This document shows, piece by piece, positions 1 through 9,705 of a DNA stretch of 64,000 nucleotides. The position numbers and the translations under genes were made by a program. The DNA lies in assembly GCA_026119855.1 (NCBI GenBank), contig JAOWBW010001633.1, positions 62,001 to 126,000 of the forward strand, written 5' to 3'. The notes beneath the pieces were generated by a model. That model made no database searches. It saw nothing but the letters and a program-made list of their open reading frames with translations, and was not told the origin of the DNA. Within the stretch, counting starts at the first letter, position 1, and the number at the start of each line of letters is the position of its first letter. Source of the DNA: Campanula takesimana (lineage: Eukaryota > Streptophyta > Magnoliopsida > Asterales > Campanulaceae).

Positions 1-1715
1 GGAGCGAAGTTTGAGATTTTTACGGATCACAAGAGTTTGAAATACCTTTTCTCCCAGAAAGAGTTGAATAATAGACAGCGCCGATGGGTGGAATTGTTGA
101 AGGATTATGATTGCAGGATTCTTATCACCCGGAAAGGCGAATGTGGTAGCGATGCGATTAGTAGAAAATCTTATGTGGCTTCGATGATGGTTCGTGAATG
201 GAAAATGCTTGAGGATGTTCGAGATTGGTCTCCTCGTGAATCGAGACATGGGGCTATTTTTGCGAATAATTAGGGTATCTCCGACCCTAATTCAGAGAAT
301 AAAGGAAGATCAGAAAGAAGATCCCGAGTTGGTAAAGATAATGGGTAAATTGAAGGAAAAGAACTTCGAGGATTTTTCTGTTAGCTCGAATGGAGTGTTG
401 ACTTTCCGTGGTCGTTTGTGTGTTCCGGATGTTGATGGAAATTAAACAGAGAGTTCTTGATGAGGGTCACAAATCGAGGTATACTATCATCCGGGTAGTA
501 CGAAGATGTATCAAGATTTGAAGCAACAATTTTGGTGGATTATATGAAAAGAGAAATAGCGGAGTATGTTTCGAAGTGTCTAACTTGTCAGCAGGTCAAA
601 GCCGAGCATCAGAGACGACCGCGGGATTACTTCAGCCGTTAGAGATTCCCGAGTGGAAATGGGAGCATGTGACTATGGATTTCGTTACGGGACACCTCGT
701 ACACGTAGGAAGTATGACAGTGTTTGGGTAATAGTGGATAGATTGACCAAGAGTGCACATTTATTGCCTATTGACATTAGATATTCGATGGAGAAGCTTG
801 CGACCCTTTACATTGATGAGATTGTTAGATTGCATGGAGTTCCGGTTAGCATTGTGTCAGATCGAGACACGAGGTTTACTTCTAGATTCTGGAAGGCGTT
901 TCAGGAAGCTTTGGGTACAGATTTGCGATTCAGTACAGCTTTTCATCCTCAGACCGATGGTCAATCCGAGAGGACTATTCAGATTTTGGAAGATATGTTG
1001 CGAGCTTGTGCGATAGACTTCTCCGATTCTTGGGATTCGCACCTACCGTTAGTGGAGTTCTCTTACAACAACAGTTATCAGGCTAGTATCGAGATGGCAC
1101 CGTATGAGGCTTTGTATGGAAGAAAGTGTAGATCGCCTATTTGTTGGGATGAGGTTGGTGAAGCGAAGATCGTGGGTATTGATTTGCTTCGGGATTCAGT
1201 TGAAAAGGTTAGAGTTATCCGGGATAGATGAAGACAGCCCAGAGTCGACATAAGAGCTACGCAGACAACCGAAGGCGAGATCTTAGTTTTCAGACCGGTG
1301 ATTTGGTGTTCTTGAAGGTATCTCCAAAGGTGGGGGTATTCGTAGGTTTGTGGAAGAAAGGAAAATTGGCTCCAAGGTTTATTGGTCCGTTTGAGATTTT
1401 GGGAAAGGTTGGACTTCTAGCGTATCGTCTTGCGTTACCGTCATCCTTAGACCGGCTGCATAACGTCTTTCACGTTTCTATGCTTCGGAAGTATGTTCAT
1501 GACCCATCTCACGTGTTACCGACGGTAACCGGAAGATATTGAGCCAGATATGACTTATGAGGAACGACCGGTTCGGATCCTAGATTCTAAAGTCCAAGAG
1601 TTGAGGAGCAAAAGCATTGCGTTGGTTAGAGTTTTTGAGGAATCATAACATCGAGGAGTCGACGTGGGAGCTCCGAGATGAGATCGAGAGGAAATTTCCG
1701 TGGCTTTTTGTTTAA
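1..1715 (+). pseudogene. Chromovirus pol remnant (RNase H end, integrase, chromodomain)
   Basis: In order: the C-terminal part of RNase H (1-190, with a [10 protein letters not shown] motif); an integrase zinc-binding region (about 440-620, ending in the CLTCQQVK motif); the integrase core (650-1140), with the three acidic positions in MDFVTG, SDRDTRF and TDGQSER; an integrase C-terminal GPFEI module (1228-1520) ending HNVFHVSMLRKY; and a chromodomain-like tail (about 1540-1715, RPVRILDSK ... STWELRDEIERKFPWLF). The segments fall in several frames with small indels near 190-300, 440-650, 1230 and 1540, so no complete polyprotein can be read. In an active element this polyprotein would reverse transcribe and integrate the element's own RNA. 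Confidence 0.85.
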
Positions 1716-2589
1716 GGTGAGTCTCGTTAAAATTTGGGTCGAATTTTCTTTAAGGGGAAGTGGATGTCACGACCCGAAATCTAGGCTCTATTTTATTAGT
1801 AATTTAAATGATTATTATATAATTATTTGCTTATTTATTTATTTAAATTATTATTTATTTAAATAATTATGTGTGGCATTTTATGTTTCATAATAATTAT
1901 GCCTAGCATTTTAATTGAGTCGTTAGGGTTAGTATAGTATTATTGGGTCTTAGTTGTTAGTGGGGAGTATTGAGTTGGGTAGTTTTAGAGGAGGGGGTCT
2001 TTGTGTAAGTTTTTTTTTAAATCATACTCCTACCCTCTCCCTACACCTCCTTCTCCCTCACCCTACTCCCTCCCATTCCCAGCCCATTTCTCTCTCTCTC
2101 TCTACATAGAAAGGTAAGCATTTTCTTCTCTTCCTTCTCTCTTCATTTCCTTCTTCTTCCTCTCATAATCTCTCATTTCTTAAAACGTGAAATGTGTTTA
2201 GATCGTCGATAGGATCGCGTAGAACCAAAAAGAATTGAATTCCGTCAACTTTGAGATTTATCAAGTAAGTTGCTTTTCCCCCATTTTTATGCTAAAGTGT
2301 TCATATCATGCTTATATGATGTTTGAGTTGTTATATTTGAAGTTTGGATGAGTTTAGAATTTATTTGGAATTTATTTGAGTTTTGGTCAAAAATGGAGAT
2401 TTTATGAATGTTGGGATTTGATCTTGTTATTGGTTGTTAAATGTTGTTATATGAGTCTTTTCAGACTTATAAGTTGTTTTGGTACATTAGTAAACTAGTT
2501 GGAAGGTTGGATTTTTGGTTGAAATGTGTTTTGGTATGAAAATGGAAGAACCCAGTTTGTTCTTCCCGATTTCCGGCAGTCCAGAAGGT

Positions 2590-2698
2590 TGGGCGGCCGC
2601 ACAAAAATGTCTGGGCGACCGCGCATCTATCTGAAAGCTTTTGTTCTTGTTTGAGGGCTTTTTGGGCGACCGCATAGTCCCTTTTAGGCGGCCGCACA
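2590..2698 (+). repeat. GC-palindrome cluster of the chromovirus LTR
   Basis: Four copies of a GC-rich near-palindrome (GGGCGGCCGCACA, GGGCGACCGCGCA, GGGCGACCGCATA, AGGCGGCCGCACA), spaced about 20-50 bp apart in otherwise AT-rich DNA. The core GCGGCCGC is also used by Copia-1 in the same element orientation, although the two elements belong to different superfamilies. Confidence 0.75.
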
Positions 2699-3040
2699 GA
2701 ACCCCTGAAAGTTTACATTTGTTAATTTTGTGTGATTGAAGAATGCGTTTTGGTCTAAGTCTTGGGTGTCCTTCTAGTTGACCTTAGTGAACATTGTAGT
2801 ACACTTTAGTGATAGAATTGGGTCCTTTGTGATCAAGTTTGTGTTTGAAATTCATTAATTGTTAATTGGGATTTTGGAGCACCTTTATTGTGTATTGTTG
2901 GTTCATTTCATCTTCTTGGTGATTATTTGGCATGATTCCCTACTTTGGAATCCTTTGTTGTTTATCGTGCTAGTATTTTATTACTTAGCATTTAATTGGA
3001 AGCCCAGCTGGCATATTTGTTGCATCGGGCGATGGGAAAG

Positions 3041-3071
3041 ATTATAATGGCAAAGCCAAGTCCATTATAAT
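3041..3071. repeat. Perfect 10-bp inverted repeat around TATAAT in the chromovirus LTR
   Basis: ATTATAATGG (3041-3050) and its exact complement CCATTATAAT (3062-3071) are separated by 11 bases. It could be an RNA hairpin or a symmetrical promoter-like site; the sequence does not decide between these. Confidence 0.5.
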
Positions 3072-3862
3072 GTTGACCATTGTTTTGCCCCCTTCTATAC
3101 CCCATTTTCAAGATTGGCCTTGGAAGGGATAAGTTAGCTTCCTTTGTGAATGTATCTAGCTACCGGGCATGACTTTGTGTCATGGCTCTTGTCCTTTGTG
3201 ACACTCTTATGGTTATTGGTTCCGGTACCGGGGGTTTCTCTTCGGCTTTCATGCTATTATGAAGATGATGATTTGTTGATTATTGAAGCTGCGCAGCGAT
3301 CCTTTATTTGGATGTACCGGTTTGGAAAACCTTGGCTATATCCTTTGTTATGTGTTTATTTCCGCTGCTATCTGTTAAGTGATAAATGCTATGTGATATT
3401 TATTATTGCTTATTGTATATTGCATCATAGCATGTCATGTAGTTGCATTAGTAACTTATTGAGATTTATCTCACCCCCTTTTCTTTTATCTTTGTTTTTC
3501 CTTAACCCCCCCCAGGTGCTAAGGATTAGTCTCGCTGATCACGAGAAAGAGGACGTCGAGTGTGGATACATTCTTTTGGGGAAAGTTGTTATAGGTTGGT
3601 TTACATTATATCAATGTGTAACCTTTTGGGGATATTTGTACCAAACATTGACGTCACTAGGATTTGTGTATTTTGTAACTTTGGTGTATAAGCTTATGGA
3701 GTTTATACTAGTTTTACTTTGTTGTTCAAGTTGATTTTCAAAACCTTTTGTTATCAACTTTTGGGTATAAAAGGAAATTTTTATCTCCATTATTTTAGAG
3801 ATTATTGTTTAAGTCGACGTCCAGATCGCGGTCTCGGGCCCGCGGGGTCCGGGGTCGCGACA

Positions 3863-4154
3863 TAAGGATTCGAATGACATAACTAATATGAGATATATGT
3901 TCGACATAGACCATGACATAAATCTCATACAGCGGGTCATGTCCAGTACCTTGTTCCAAACAAGTACCCATAAATCTAACATGATCATCCCATGATCATT
4001 TAGACTTTATACTAGTGCTTAATAAGTACTAGGGACGGAGATTATTATAAGTAAACATGAACAACAATAATAATCAAAACATCTCTTTATTGATATGAAT
4101 AAATGATAACAATTACAACGTTTATTAAACGTGCTTAGGGCACCACTACCAACA
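3863..4154 (-). repeat. Copia-1 3' LTR, truncated by the chromovirus
   Basis: These 292 bases match the end of the 5' LTR at 10913-11201 almost base for base (from AAGGATTCGAATGAC to CACTACCAACA). The remaining roughly 1.2 kb of this LTR should lie on the far side of the chromovirus, outside the window. Confidence 0.93.
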
Positions 4155-4168
4155 ATCTCCCACTTGCC
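4155..4168 (-). other. Copia-1 polypurine tract
   Basis: On the minus strand GGCAAGTGGGAGAT abuts the LTR start TGTTGG. This is the expected site of plus-strand DNA priming. Copia-2 has the matching AAGTGGGAGAT at 22663-22673. Confidence 0.85.
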
Positions 4169-5473
4169 CTAGGCCCAATCTCCCATGTATCTAATACCCA
4201 TGGACCTAACATGACCATCATGTTTAGCTTGTGGAAGTCCCTTTGTTAGCGGGTCCGCAACATTGTCATCAGTAGGTACTCTGCATATATTTACGTCTCC
4301 CCTATCAACGATCTCTCGAATGATATGAAAACACCTAAGTATGTGTTTGGATTTCTGATGTGCTCTTGGTTCCTTTGCTTGAGAAATAGCACCATTATTA
4401 TCACAATAAAGGTCTATTGGATTAGCAATACTAGGAACCACTTCAAGTTCAGTGATGAACTTCTTAATCCAAACAGCTTCCTTTGCAGCATCTGATGCAG
4501 CAATATACTCAGCTTCTGTTGTAGAATCACCGGTTGTACTTTGCTTGGAACTCTTCCAGCTTACAGCTCCACCATTTAACATAAACACAAAACCCGATTG
4601 CGATCGGCTATCATCTTTGTCGGTTTGGAAGCTTGAATCCGTGTAAGCATTTACAACGAGATCATCTTCCATTCCTCCATATACCAAAAACGAGTCTTCA
4701 GTTCTTCTCAAGTACTTAAGAATCTCTTTTACAGCTACCCAGTGATTTTCGCCAGGGTCGGATTGGTATCTACTTGTCATGCTCAAAGCATAAGATACAT
4801 CCGGCCTAGTACAAATCATGGCATACATGATGGACCCAATTGCCGAAGCATATGGAACATCATTCGTTTTCTCACGCTCATCGTTTGTCTTAGGACATTG
4901 AGTCTTGCTTAGAGAAACTCCATGTAATACCGGCAAGGTGCCTCTCTTAGAATTTTCCATACGGAATCTTCTAATGACCCTGTCAATGTATGTACTTTGG
5001 CTTAAACCAAGTAGCCTCCTTGATCTATCTCTATAGATCTTAATGCCAAGTATATATGCGGCTTCACCCATATCTTTCATTGCAAAACACTTTCCTAACC
5101 AAGTCTTCACCGACTGAAGTATAGGAATGTCGTTTCCAATGAGCAATATGTCATCCACGTATAAAACAAGGAAAAGCACTATGCTCCCACTAATCTTCTT
5201 GTATACATAAGGCTCATCTTCGTTCTTGATGAAACCAAACTCTTTGACTGATTCATCAAAACGGAGATTCCAACTCCTTGAAGCTTGCTTCAATCCATAG
5301 ATGGATCTTTGCAATTTGCATACTTTAGAATTCTGTTCAAAACCTTCTGGTTGTGTCATATACACATCCTCTTGTAGTTTTCCATTTAGGAAAGCGGTTT
5401 TTACATCCATTTGCCATATTTCATAGTCATGATATGCGGCAATGGCAAGCAGAATTCTTATAGACTTGATCAT
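4169..5473 (-). CDS. Copia-1 reverse transcriptase-RNase H
   Basis: An open frame of 434 residues covering the palm of a Ty1/copia reverse transcriptase and the whole RNase H. It starts in the conserved MIKSIRILLAIAAYHDYEIWQMDVKTAFLNG region, so the N-terminal part of RT is split off upstream. The YVDD catalytic box is near residue 105. RNase H begins near residue 270 (AYTDSSF) and keeps the TTEAEYIAAS and LYCDNNGA motifs. It ends a few bases before the polypurine tract, as expected. The frame carries no stop, but separation from the rest of pol at 5473-5836 means it could not be made as part of an intact polyprotein. The same family is seen at 21899-22660 and 48480-49233. Confidence 0.85.
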   Translation of the reverse strand: MIKSIRILLAIAAYHDYEIWQMDVKTAFLNGKLQEDVYMTQPEGFEQNSKVCKLQRSIYGLKQASRSWNLRFDESVKEFGFIKNEDEPYVYKKISGSIVLFLVLYVDDILLIGNDIPILQSVKTWLGKCFAMKDMGEAAYILGIKIYRDRSRRLLGLSQSTYIDRVIRRFRMENSKRGTLPVLHGVSLSKTQCPKTNDEREKTNDVPYASAIGSIMYAMICTRPDVSYALSMTSRYQSDPGENHWVAVKEILKYLRRTEDSFLVYGGMEDDLVVNAYTDSSFQTDKDDSRSQSGFVFMLNGGAVSWKSSKQSTTGDSTTEAEYIAASDAAKEAVWIKKFITELEVVPSIANPIDLYCDNNGAISQAKEPRAHQKSKHILRCFHIIREIVDRGDVNICRVPTDDNVADPLTKGLPQAKHDGHVRSMGIRYMGDWA

Positions 5474-5475
5474 TG

Positions 5476-5835
5476 CTACGGGTGAAAAGGTTTCATCATA
5501 GTCAATACCATGAACTTGCCTATAACCTTTCGCTTATGCACCTTCCCATCCATGTCAGTCTTCTTCTTGAAGACCCATTTGCATCCTATGGTTTTTACAC
5601 CTTCGGGTGCATCAATCAAATTCCAAACTTGATTGTCTTGCATGGATTGCAATTCGGATTCCATGGCCCCAAGCCACTTGTCCGAATCAGGAGAAGACAT
5701 CGCCTCTTGTTAGGTTGACGGTTCATCATTCTCAATGATTTCTACCTCATTACTATCCATTACGAGAAATCCATATCTCTCGGGCTCGGATCGTTACCTA
5801 CTAGATCTGCGAGTTACTTGTGTATTTCGAACGGG
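5476..5835 (-). pseudogene. Copia-1 pol hinge with stops and frameshift
   Basis: The start of RT (MESELQSMQDNQVWNLIDAP and GCKWVFKKK) lies at 5476-5700, in a frame that leaves the conserved path before 5473. The stretch 5700-5835 carries at least two stops in the frame of the upstream gag-integrase. These are degenerative changes between the integrase tail and RT. Confidence 0.75.
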
Positions 5836-8109
5836 TTACATAACTCCTTGTGGTTCTTGTTCTTGTTCCACTATTGGTTCAATGTTATTTTCTGGGTCTC
5901 GAATTTCTTCAAGATTTATTTTACTCCCACTGATTTCTTTAGAGAGAAACTCTTTCTCTAGAAAGACACCAGTTCGGGCAACAAACACTTTGTTGTCATC
6001 TCGGTTGTAAAAGTAAAATCCTCTAGTTTCCTTTGGATATCCCACGAAAATACATTTGTCAGATTTGTGTGCAAGTTTGTCAGAGACAAGTCTTTTGACA
6101 AAAGCTTCACAACCCCAAATTTTCATGAAAGATAAACAAGTTTTCTTTCCGCTCCACATCTCATATGGAGTCTTTTGAACCGATTTAGTTGGAACACGAT
6201 TTAGTGTGAAAGCAGCGGTTTCTAGAGCGTAACCCCAAAAGGATATTGGAAGATCAACTTGACTCATCATTGATCGAACCATGTCTAACAAAGTCCGATT
6301 TCTCCTCTCGGACACACCATTCCATTGTGGTGTTCCGGGTGGAGTCAATTGTGAAACTATTCCACAATTCTTTAGATGATCATCAAATTCTTGACTCAAG
6401 TATTCTCCACCACGATTTGATCGAAGTGCCTTAATACTTTTGCCTAGTTGTTTTTCTACTTCATTTTGAAATATTCTAAATATCTCAAATGCTTCACTCT
6501 TATGTTTCATTAGGTAAACATACCCAAATCTACTATAATCATCAGTGAAGGTTATGAAGTATTGAAATCCTCCCCTATCATTGCTACTTAATGGTCCGCA
6601 TACATCGGAATGTATCAACCCCAATAAGTCGCTTGCCCTTTCACCCAACTTGGTAAAAGGTGTCTTAGTCATTTTTCCAAGAAGGCACGACTCACAAGTG
6701 TCATATGACTCTAAGTCACATGAACCCAAAAGTCCGTCCCCATGGAGTTTTGAGATACGCTTGTTATTAATATGACCAAGACGGCAATGCCATAGATAGG
6801 TATGATTTACATCATTAGGTTTAGATTTCTTATTTACATGATAGACATTGTCATTATTTTCATTCTTGACATCCAAGATATAAAGGCCATTAAATGAATT
6901 AGCAATACCATAAAGCACATCATTTAAATAAATAGAAAATTTCTTATTCTCAATAAGAAACTTAAAACCTTCATTATCCAAACAAGAAATTGAAATAATA
7001 TTTCTACTTAAATCCGGAACATAATAACAATTGTTCAAAAAAAGAATTAATCCGGAAGGTAAAGTGACTTCATAAGTCCCTACGGCTAATGCAGCAACTC
7101 TTGCTCCATTCCTCACGCGTAGGTCTACTTCACCATTATTAAGCAGTCTCCTATTCTTTAGACCCTGCACATTTAAACAAATGTGAGAACCACACCCGGT
7201 ATCCAATACCCAAGAAACAGTGGTAGAAAGGAGAATATCTATCATATAGATACCTGAAGTCGACGCAGCCTTGCTGCCCTTCTTCTTCTTTTGCTCTTCC
7301 AAGAAAGCCTTGCAATTACATTTCCAATGATCAATTTCTTGACAATGGAAACATATTGCATCCTTTTGTGAATCGGGTTTTGCCTCAGAAGCCTTGGCAG
7401 CACTTGCCTTGCTTATTTTGGGTTTGACAACTTTCTTACCCTTTCCTTTGGCACCAGCCTTCTTCCCATCATGAACTAAGAGCACGGGAGAACCTTTCTC
7501 CGCAATCTTCATCTCCGCAGTTTTGAGCATCCCATGCAACTCGGAGAGATTCTTATCCATTCCATGCATGTTATAATTCATCACAAACTGATTATAACTT
7601 TTAGGTAATGAATTAAGAATGAGATCCGTGGCTAGCACCAATGGGATTGGATAGCCAAGTTTCTCAAGGTGCTCTACATAACCTTTCATTTTCAGCATGT
7701 GAGGACTCACTTGTTGCCCTTCATTCATTTTGCAAGTAGTGAATGCAATAATGGTCTTGTACCTCTCTTGCCTAGCTTGTTCTTGAAACATGGCTCTTAA
7801 CTCCACGCCTATCTCATAGGCTTCCAAATGTTCCAAACTTTGTTGGAGTTTTGAGCACACAGTTGCAAGCATGAGACAACTTACATCTCTAGAATCATTA
7901 CGATGTTTCTTGTAACTGTCTCTTTCTGCCCTAGGGGCAGTAGGTTCTGGTTCAGCAGGGAGAGGCCCATCGAGAATGTACAACTTATCTTCTTGCCTAA
8001 GAACAATTCTTAGGCTACGGATCCAATCCATAAAGTTCGTACCATTCTCTTGGAGCTTATCCTTCTCAAGGATCGAGCGCAACGAAATTGATTGAGTGTT
8101 AGTAGTCAT
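5836..8109 (-). CDS. Copia-1 gag-protease-integrase
   Basis: An open frame of 757 residues. Residues 1-245 are a UBN2-like Gag. A zinc knuckle (CFHCQEIDHWKCNC) is near 253, and the protease motif LDTGCGSH near 300. The integrase zinc-binding region starts near 436 (HLWHCRLGH ... CESCLLGK), and the core spans 490-650. The first catalytic acid (HSDVCGPL) and the last (NGVSERRNRTL) are present. The middle site reads RSNRGGEY where the family has RSDRGGEY, an Asp-to-Asn change that should abolish strand transfer. The frame stops at 5836, short of RT. The start ATG lies about 1.6 kb inside the 5' LTR, after a long leader. Confidence 0.88.
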   Translation of the reverse strand: MTTNTQSISLRSILEKDKLQENGTNFMDWIRSLRIVLRQEDKLYILDGPLPAEPEPTAPRAERDSYKKHRNDSRDVSCLMLATVCSKLQQSLEHLEAYEIGVELRAMFQEQARQERYKTIIAFTTCKMNEGQQVSPHMLKMKGYVEHLEKLGYPIPLVLATDLILNSLPKSYNQFVMNYNMHGMDKNLSELHGMLKTAEMKIAEKGSPVLLVHDGKKAGAKGKGKKVVKPKISKASAAKASEAKPDSQKDAICFHCQEIDHWKCNCKAFLEEQKKKKGSKAASTSGIYMIDILLSTTVSWVLDTGCGSHICLNVQGLKNRRLLNNGEVDLRVRNGARVAALAVGTYEVTLPSGLILFLNNCYYVPDLSRNIISISCLDNEGFKFLIENKKFSIYLNDVLYGIANSFNGLYILDVKNENNDNVYHVNKKSKPNDVNHTYLWHCRLGHINNKRISKLHGDGLLGSCDLESYDTCESCLLGKMTKTPFTKLGERASDLLGLIHSDVCGPLSSNDRGGFQYFITFTDDYSRFGYVYLMKHKSEAFEIFRIFQNEVEKQLGKSIKALRSNRGGEYLSQEFDDHLKNCGIVSQLTPPGTPQWNGVSERRNRTLLDMVRSMMSQVDLPISFWGYALETAAFTLNRVPTKSVQKTPYEMWSGKKTCLSFMKIWGCEAFVKRLVSDKLAHKSDKCIFVGYPKETRGFYFYNRDDNKVFVARTGVFLEKEFLSKEISGSKINLEEIRDPENNIEPIVEQEQEPQGVM

Positions 8110-9689
8110 TATCTACAAATATGCAAAATTTCCAAAATTTAATAAGTACCCGTTTTTCATTAAAGAAATAAATAATGTATTTTTCAAACAAAATACTCCC
8201 ACTAAATTATATAACCTTCATATACATCCAATGTATAATATAATTTAATTGGGCTAAGATCCAACTTTAATTTAACTTTTGAGTCCACGGAGGCGGACCG
8301 CTCAAAACTAAATTAATTAGGTAGACAATCATGTCAATCATATCCCATATGATTCTTAGATCATTTTATGAGATTCTTTGAGAAATCCAATTTTAAAAAA
8401 AAACATGTTTAATCTCATCTCTTGCCTAGGCCCAAAACCGTTTTGACGCCTAATTAAGTCCAACCATTTTAAACGCATAGGAACCATTCAATTTAATGTA
8501 CCTTGCGGAGGCAAGCCCACATTAAACTAATGAACCTCATCTTGCTCATACATGAATAAACTTAATGCACCTCGCGGAGGCGAACCCACATCAAGATCAC
8601 CCATGTATAAACAAGTGTTTTAATCATGGCATGGCAATGAAGGACTTAAAACTTTCTTTGAAGGTTCATCACATATAGCATATAACACATTTATGAGCAC
8701 ATAATATAAACATGTTACACATCAAGTTTAGCCACTAAATTAATCTTCATTAATTTAAGCATGATAATTATGTGTCATTAGTTTCTCTATAATTATGAGG
8801 ATGAGACTATTTCAACTTTGGTTATTATCTCCAAATCAAGACAACAAGAAGTGCGGTCGAACTAAGCCATTAGACAACCACAACCCCGCACTAATTCAAG
8901 AAACCAAGAAAGTAGTCCATGTGGCCGAAACTAAGCAATAGATGGTCTCGATGAACGTAGGCCAATTGCATTCACAATTCCACATGGATCTCCAATCATT
9001 GAATCAAGAACTTTGTTTCTCAATTTTAGCAATTATGAACTCTTCATAATTCTAACTTCGTTTTATCTTTGAAACTTTGATTGCGATCAAGTTTGGGAAA
9101 CACAATCTCGATGAACGCAGATTAGCCATCCAAACTTTGAACCAATCTTAGAATCATAAGACTAAAACAAATAGGAAAATCAAACCCCAAGATCCACACA
9201 TAAACCAACTACCCAAAACCCATTCCAAATCAGCAAGTCTGGACTGGTTCTGTTACTGGTTTTGTTGGACCTCTCGAAAATTCAAAATTCTGATTTCAAC
9301 AAAAAATCAGACAATCTGATCCTTATGTGCGGCCGCCCAAAACTCACTGTGCGGTCGCCCAAACATGTGCGGCCGCCCAAGTGATTTTGTGCGGTCGCCC
9401 AAACTGATCAGAATGTACAGAATTTTGAAGTTCGAAAATTTTGTCTCAAAATTGTTTTTCCCCGATTATTAAAACTTTGATCCAATCAAAAATTAATAAC
9501 CAACAATTCTGAATCCACCATAATTTATTTATTGCGATTGAATCGTGCGATTAAAGTTGCAAAACAATAAACCACATAAAATCACATAACACATAAACAT
9601 CACATATTCCAATATTCATATCATGCAAGGCACATAAACAATTTATATACACATAACATGATCTAGGTATTTAAATAATCAACATGAAC
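8110..9689 (-). other. Copia-1 untranslated leader
   Basis: A 1.58-kb leader between primer-binding site and gag, with no long open frame. It contains repeated words (GAGGC..CC blocks at 8290, 8505, 8575) and a cluster of four GC-rich palindromes at 9326-9403. Confidence 0.6.
9326..9403 (-). repeat. GC-palindrome cluster in the Copia-1 leader
   Basis: Four copies of GTGCGGCCGCCCAA or GTGCGGTCGCCCAA (plus-strand reading), alternating GCGGCCGC and GCGGTCGC cores, about 20 bp apart. The same motif is clustered again in the LTR at 10255-10365. Confidence 0.75.
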
Positions 9690-9704
9690 GGGGCTCTGAT
9701 ACCA
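9690..9704 (-). other. Copia-1 primer-binding site (initiator tRNA-Met)
   Basis: On the minus strand TGGTATCAGAGCCCC follows the LTR end after one base. TGGTATCAGAGC is complementary to the 3' end of plant initiator tRNA-Met, the usual Copia primer. Confidence 0.92.
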
Positions 9705-9705
9705 C

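Larger units (their letters stand above)
1..3862 (+). mobile_element. Chromovirus (Ty3-type) LTR retrotransposon, 3' part
   Basis: The window opens inside the RNase H region of a Ty3-type element and runs through integrase, a degenerate chromodomain, a polypurine tract (about 1750-1764, AAGGGGAAGTGGA) and a complete 3' LTR. The RNase H-integrase-chromodomain order with a long LTR starting TGTCACGACCC is typical of Del/Tekay-type chromoviruses; the clade name is inference. The element ends exactly where Copia-1 LTR sequence resumes at 3863, so it inserted into that LTR. Its 5' half lies left of the window. Confidence 0.9.
1765..3862 (+). repeat. Chromovirus 3' LTR (2098 bp)
   Basis: It begins TGTCACGACCCG directly after the polypurine tract and ends GGGGTCGCGACA, so the termini form TG..CA inverted ends. 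It contains a CT-rich block (2020-2170), four GC-rich palindromic motifs (2590-2698) and a perfect 10-bp inverted repeat (3041-3071). The junction at 3862/3863 is defined by resumption of Copia-1 LTR sequence, which also occurs uninterrupted at 10913. Confidence 0.9.

Noticed and set aside
3150..3734. A 194-codon frame inside the chromovirus LTR
   Set aside because: Hydrophobic, low-complexity translation of T-rich LTR DNA, with no domain and no conservation expected in an LTR.
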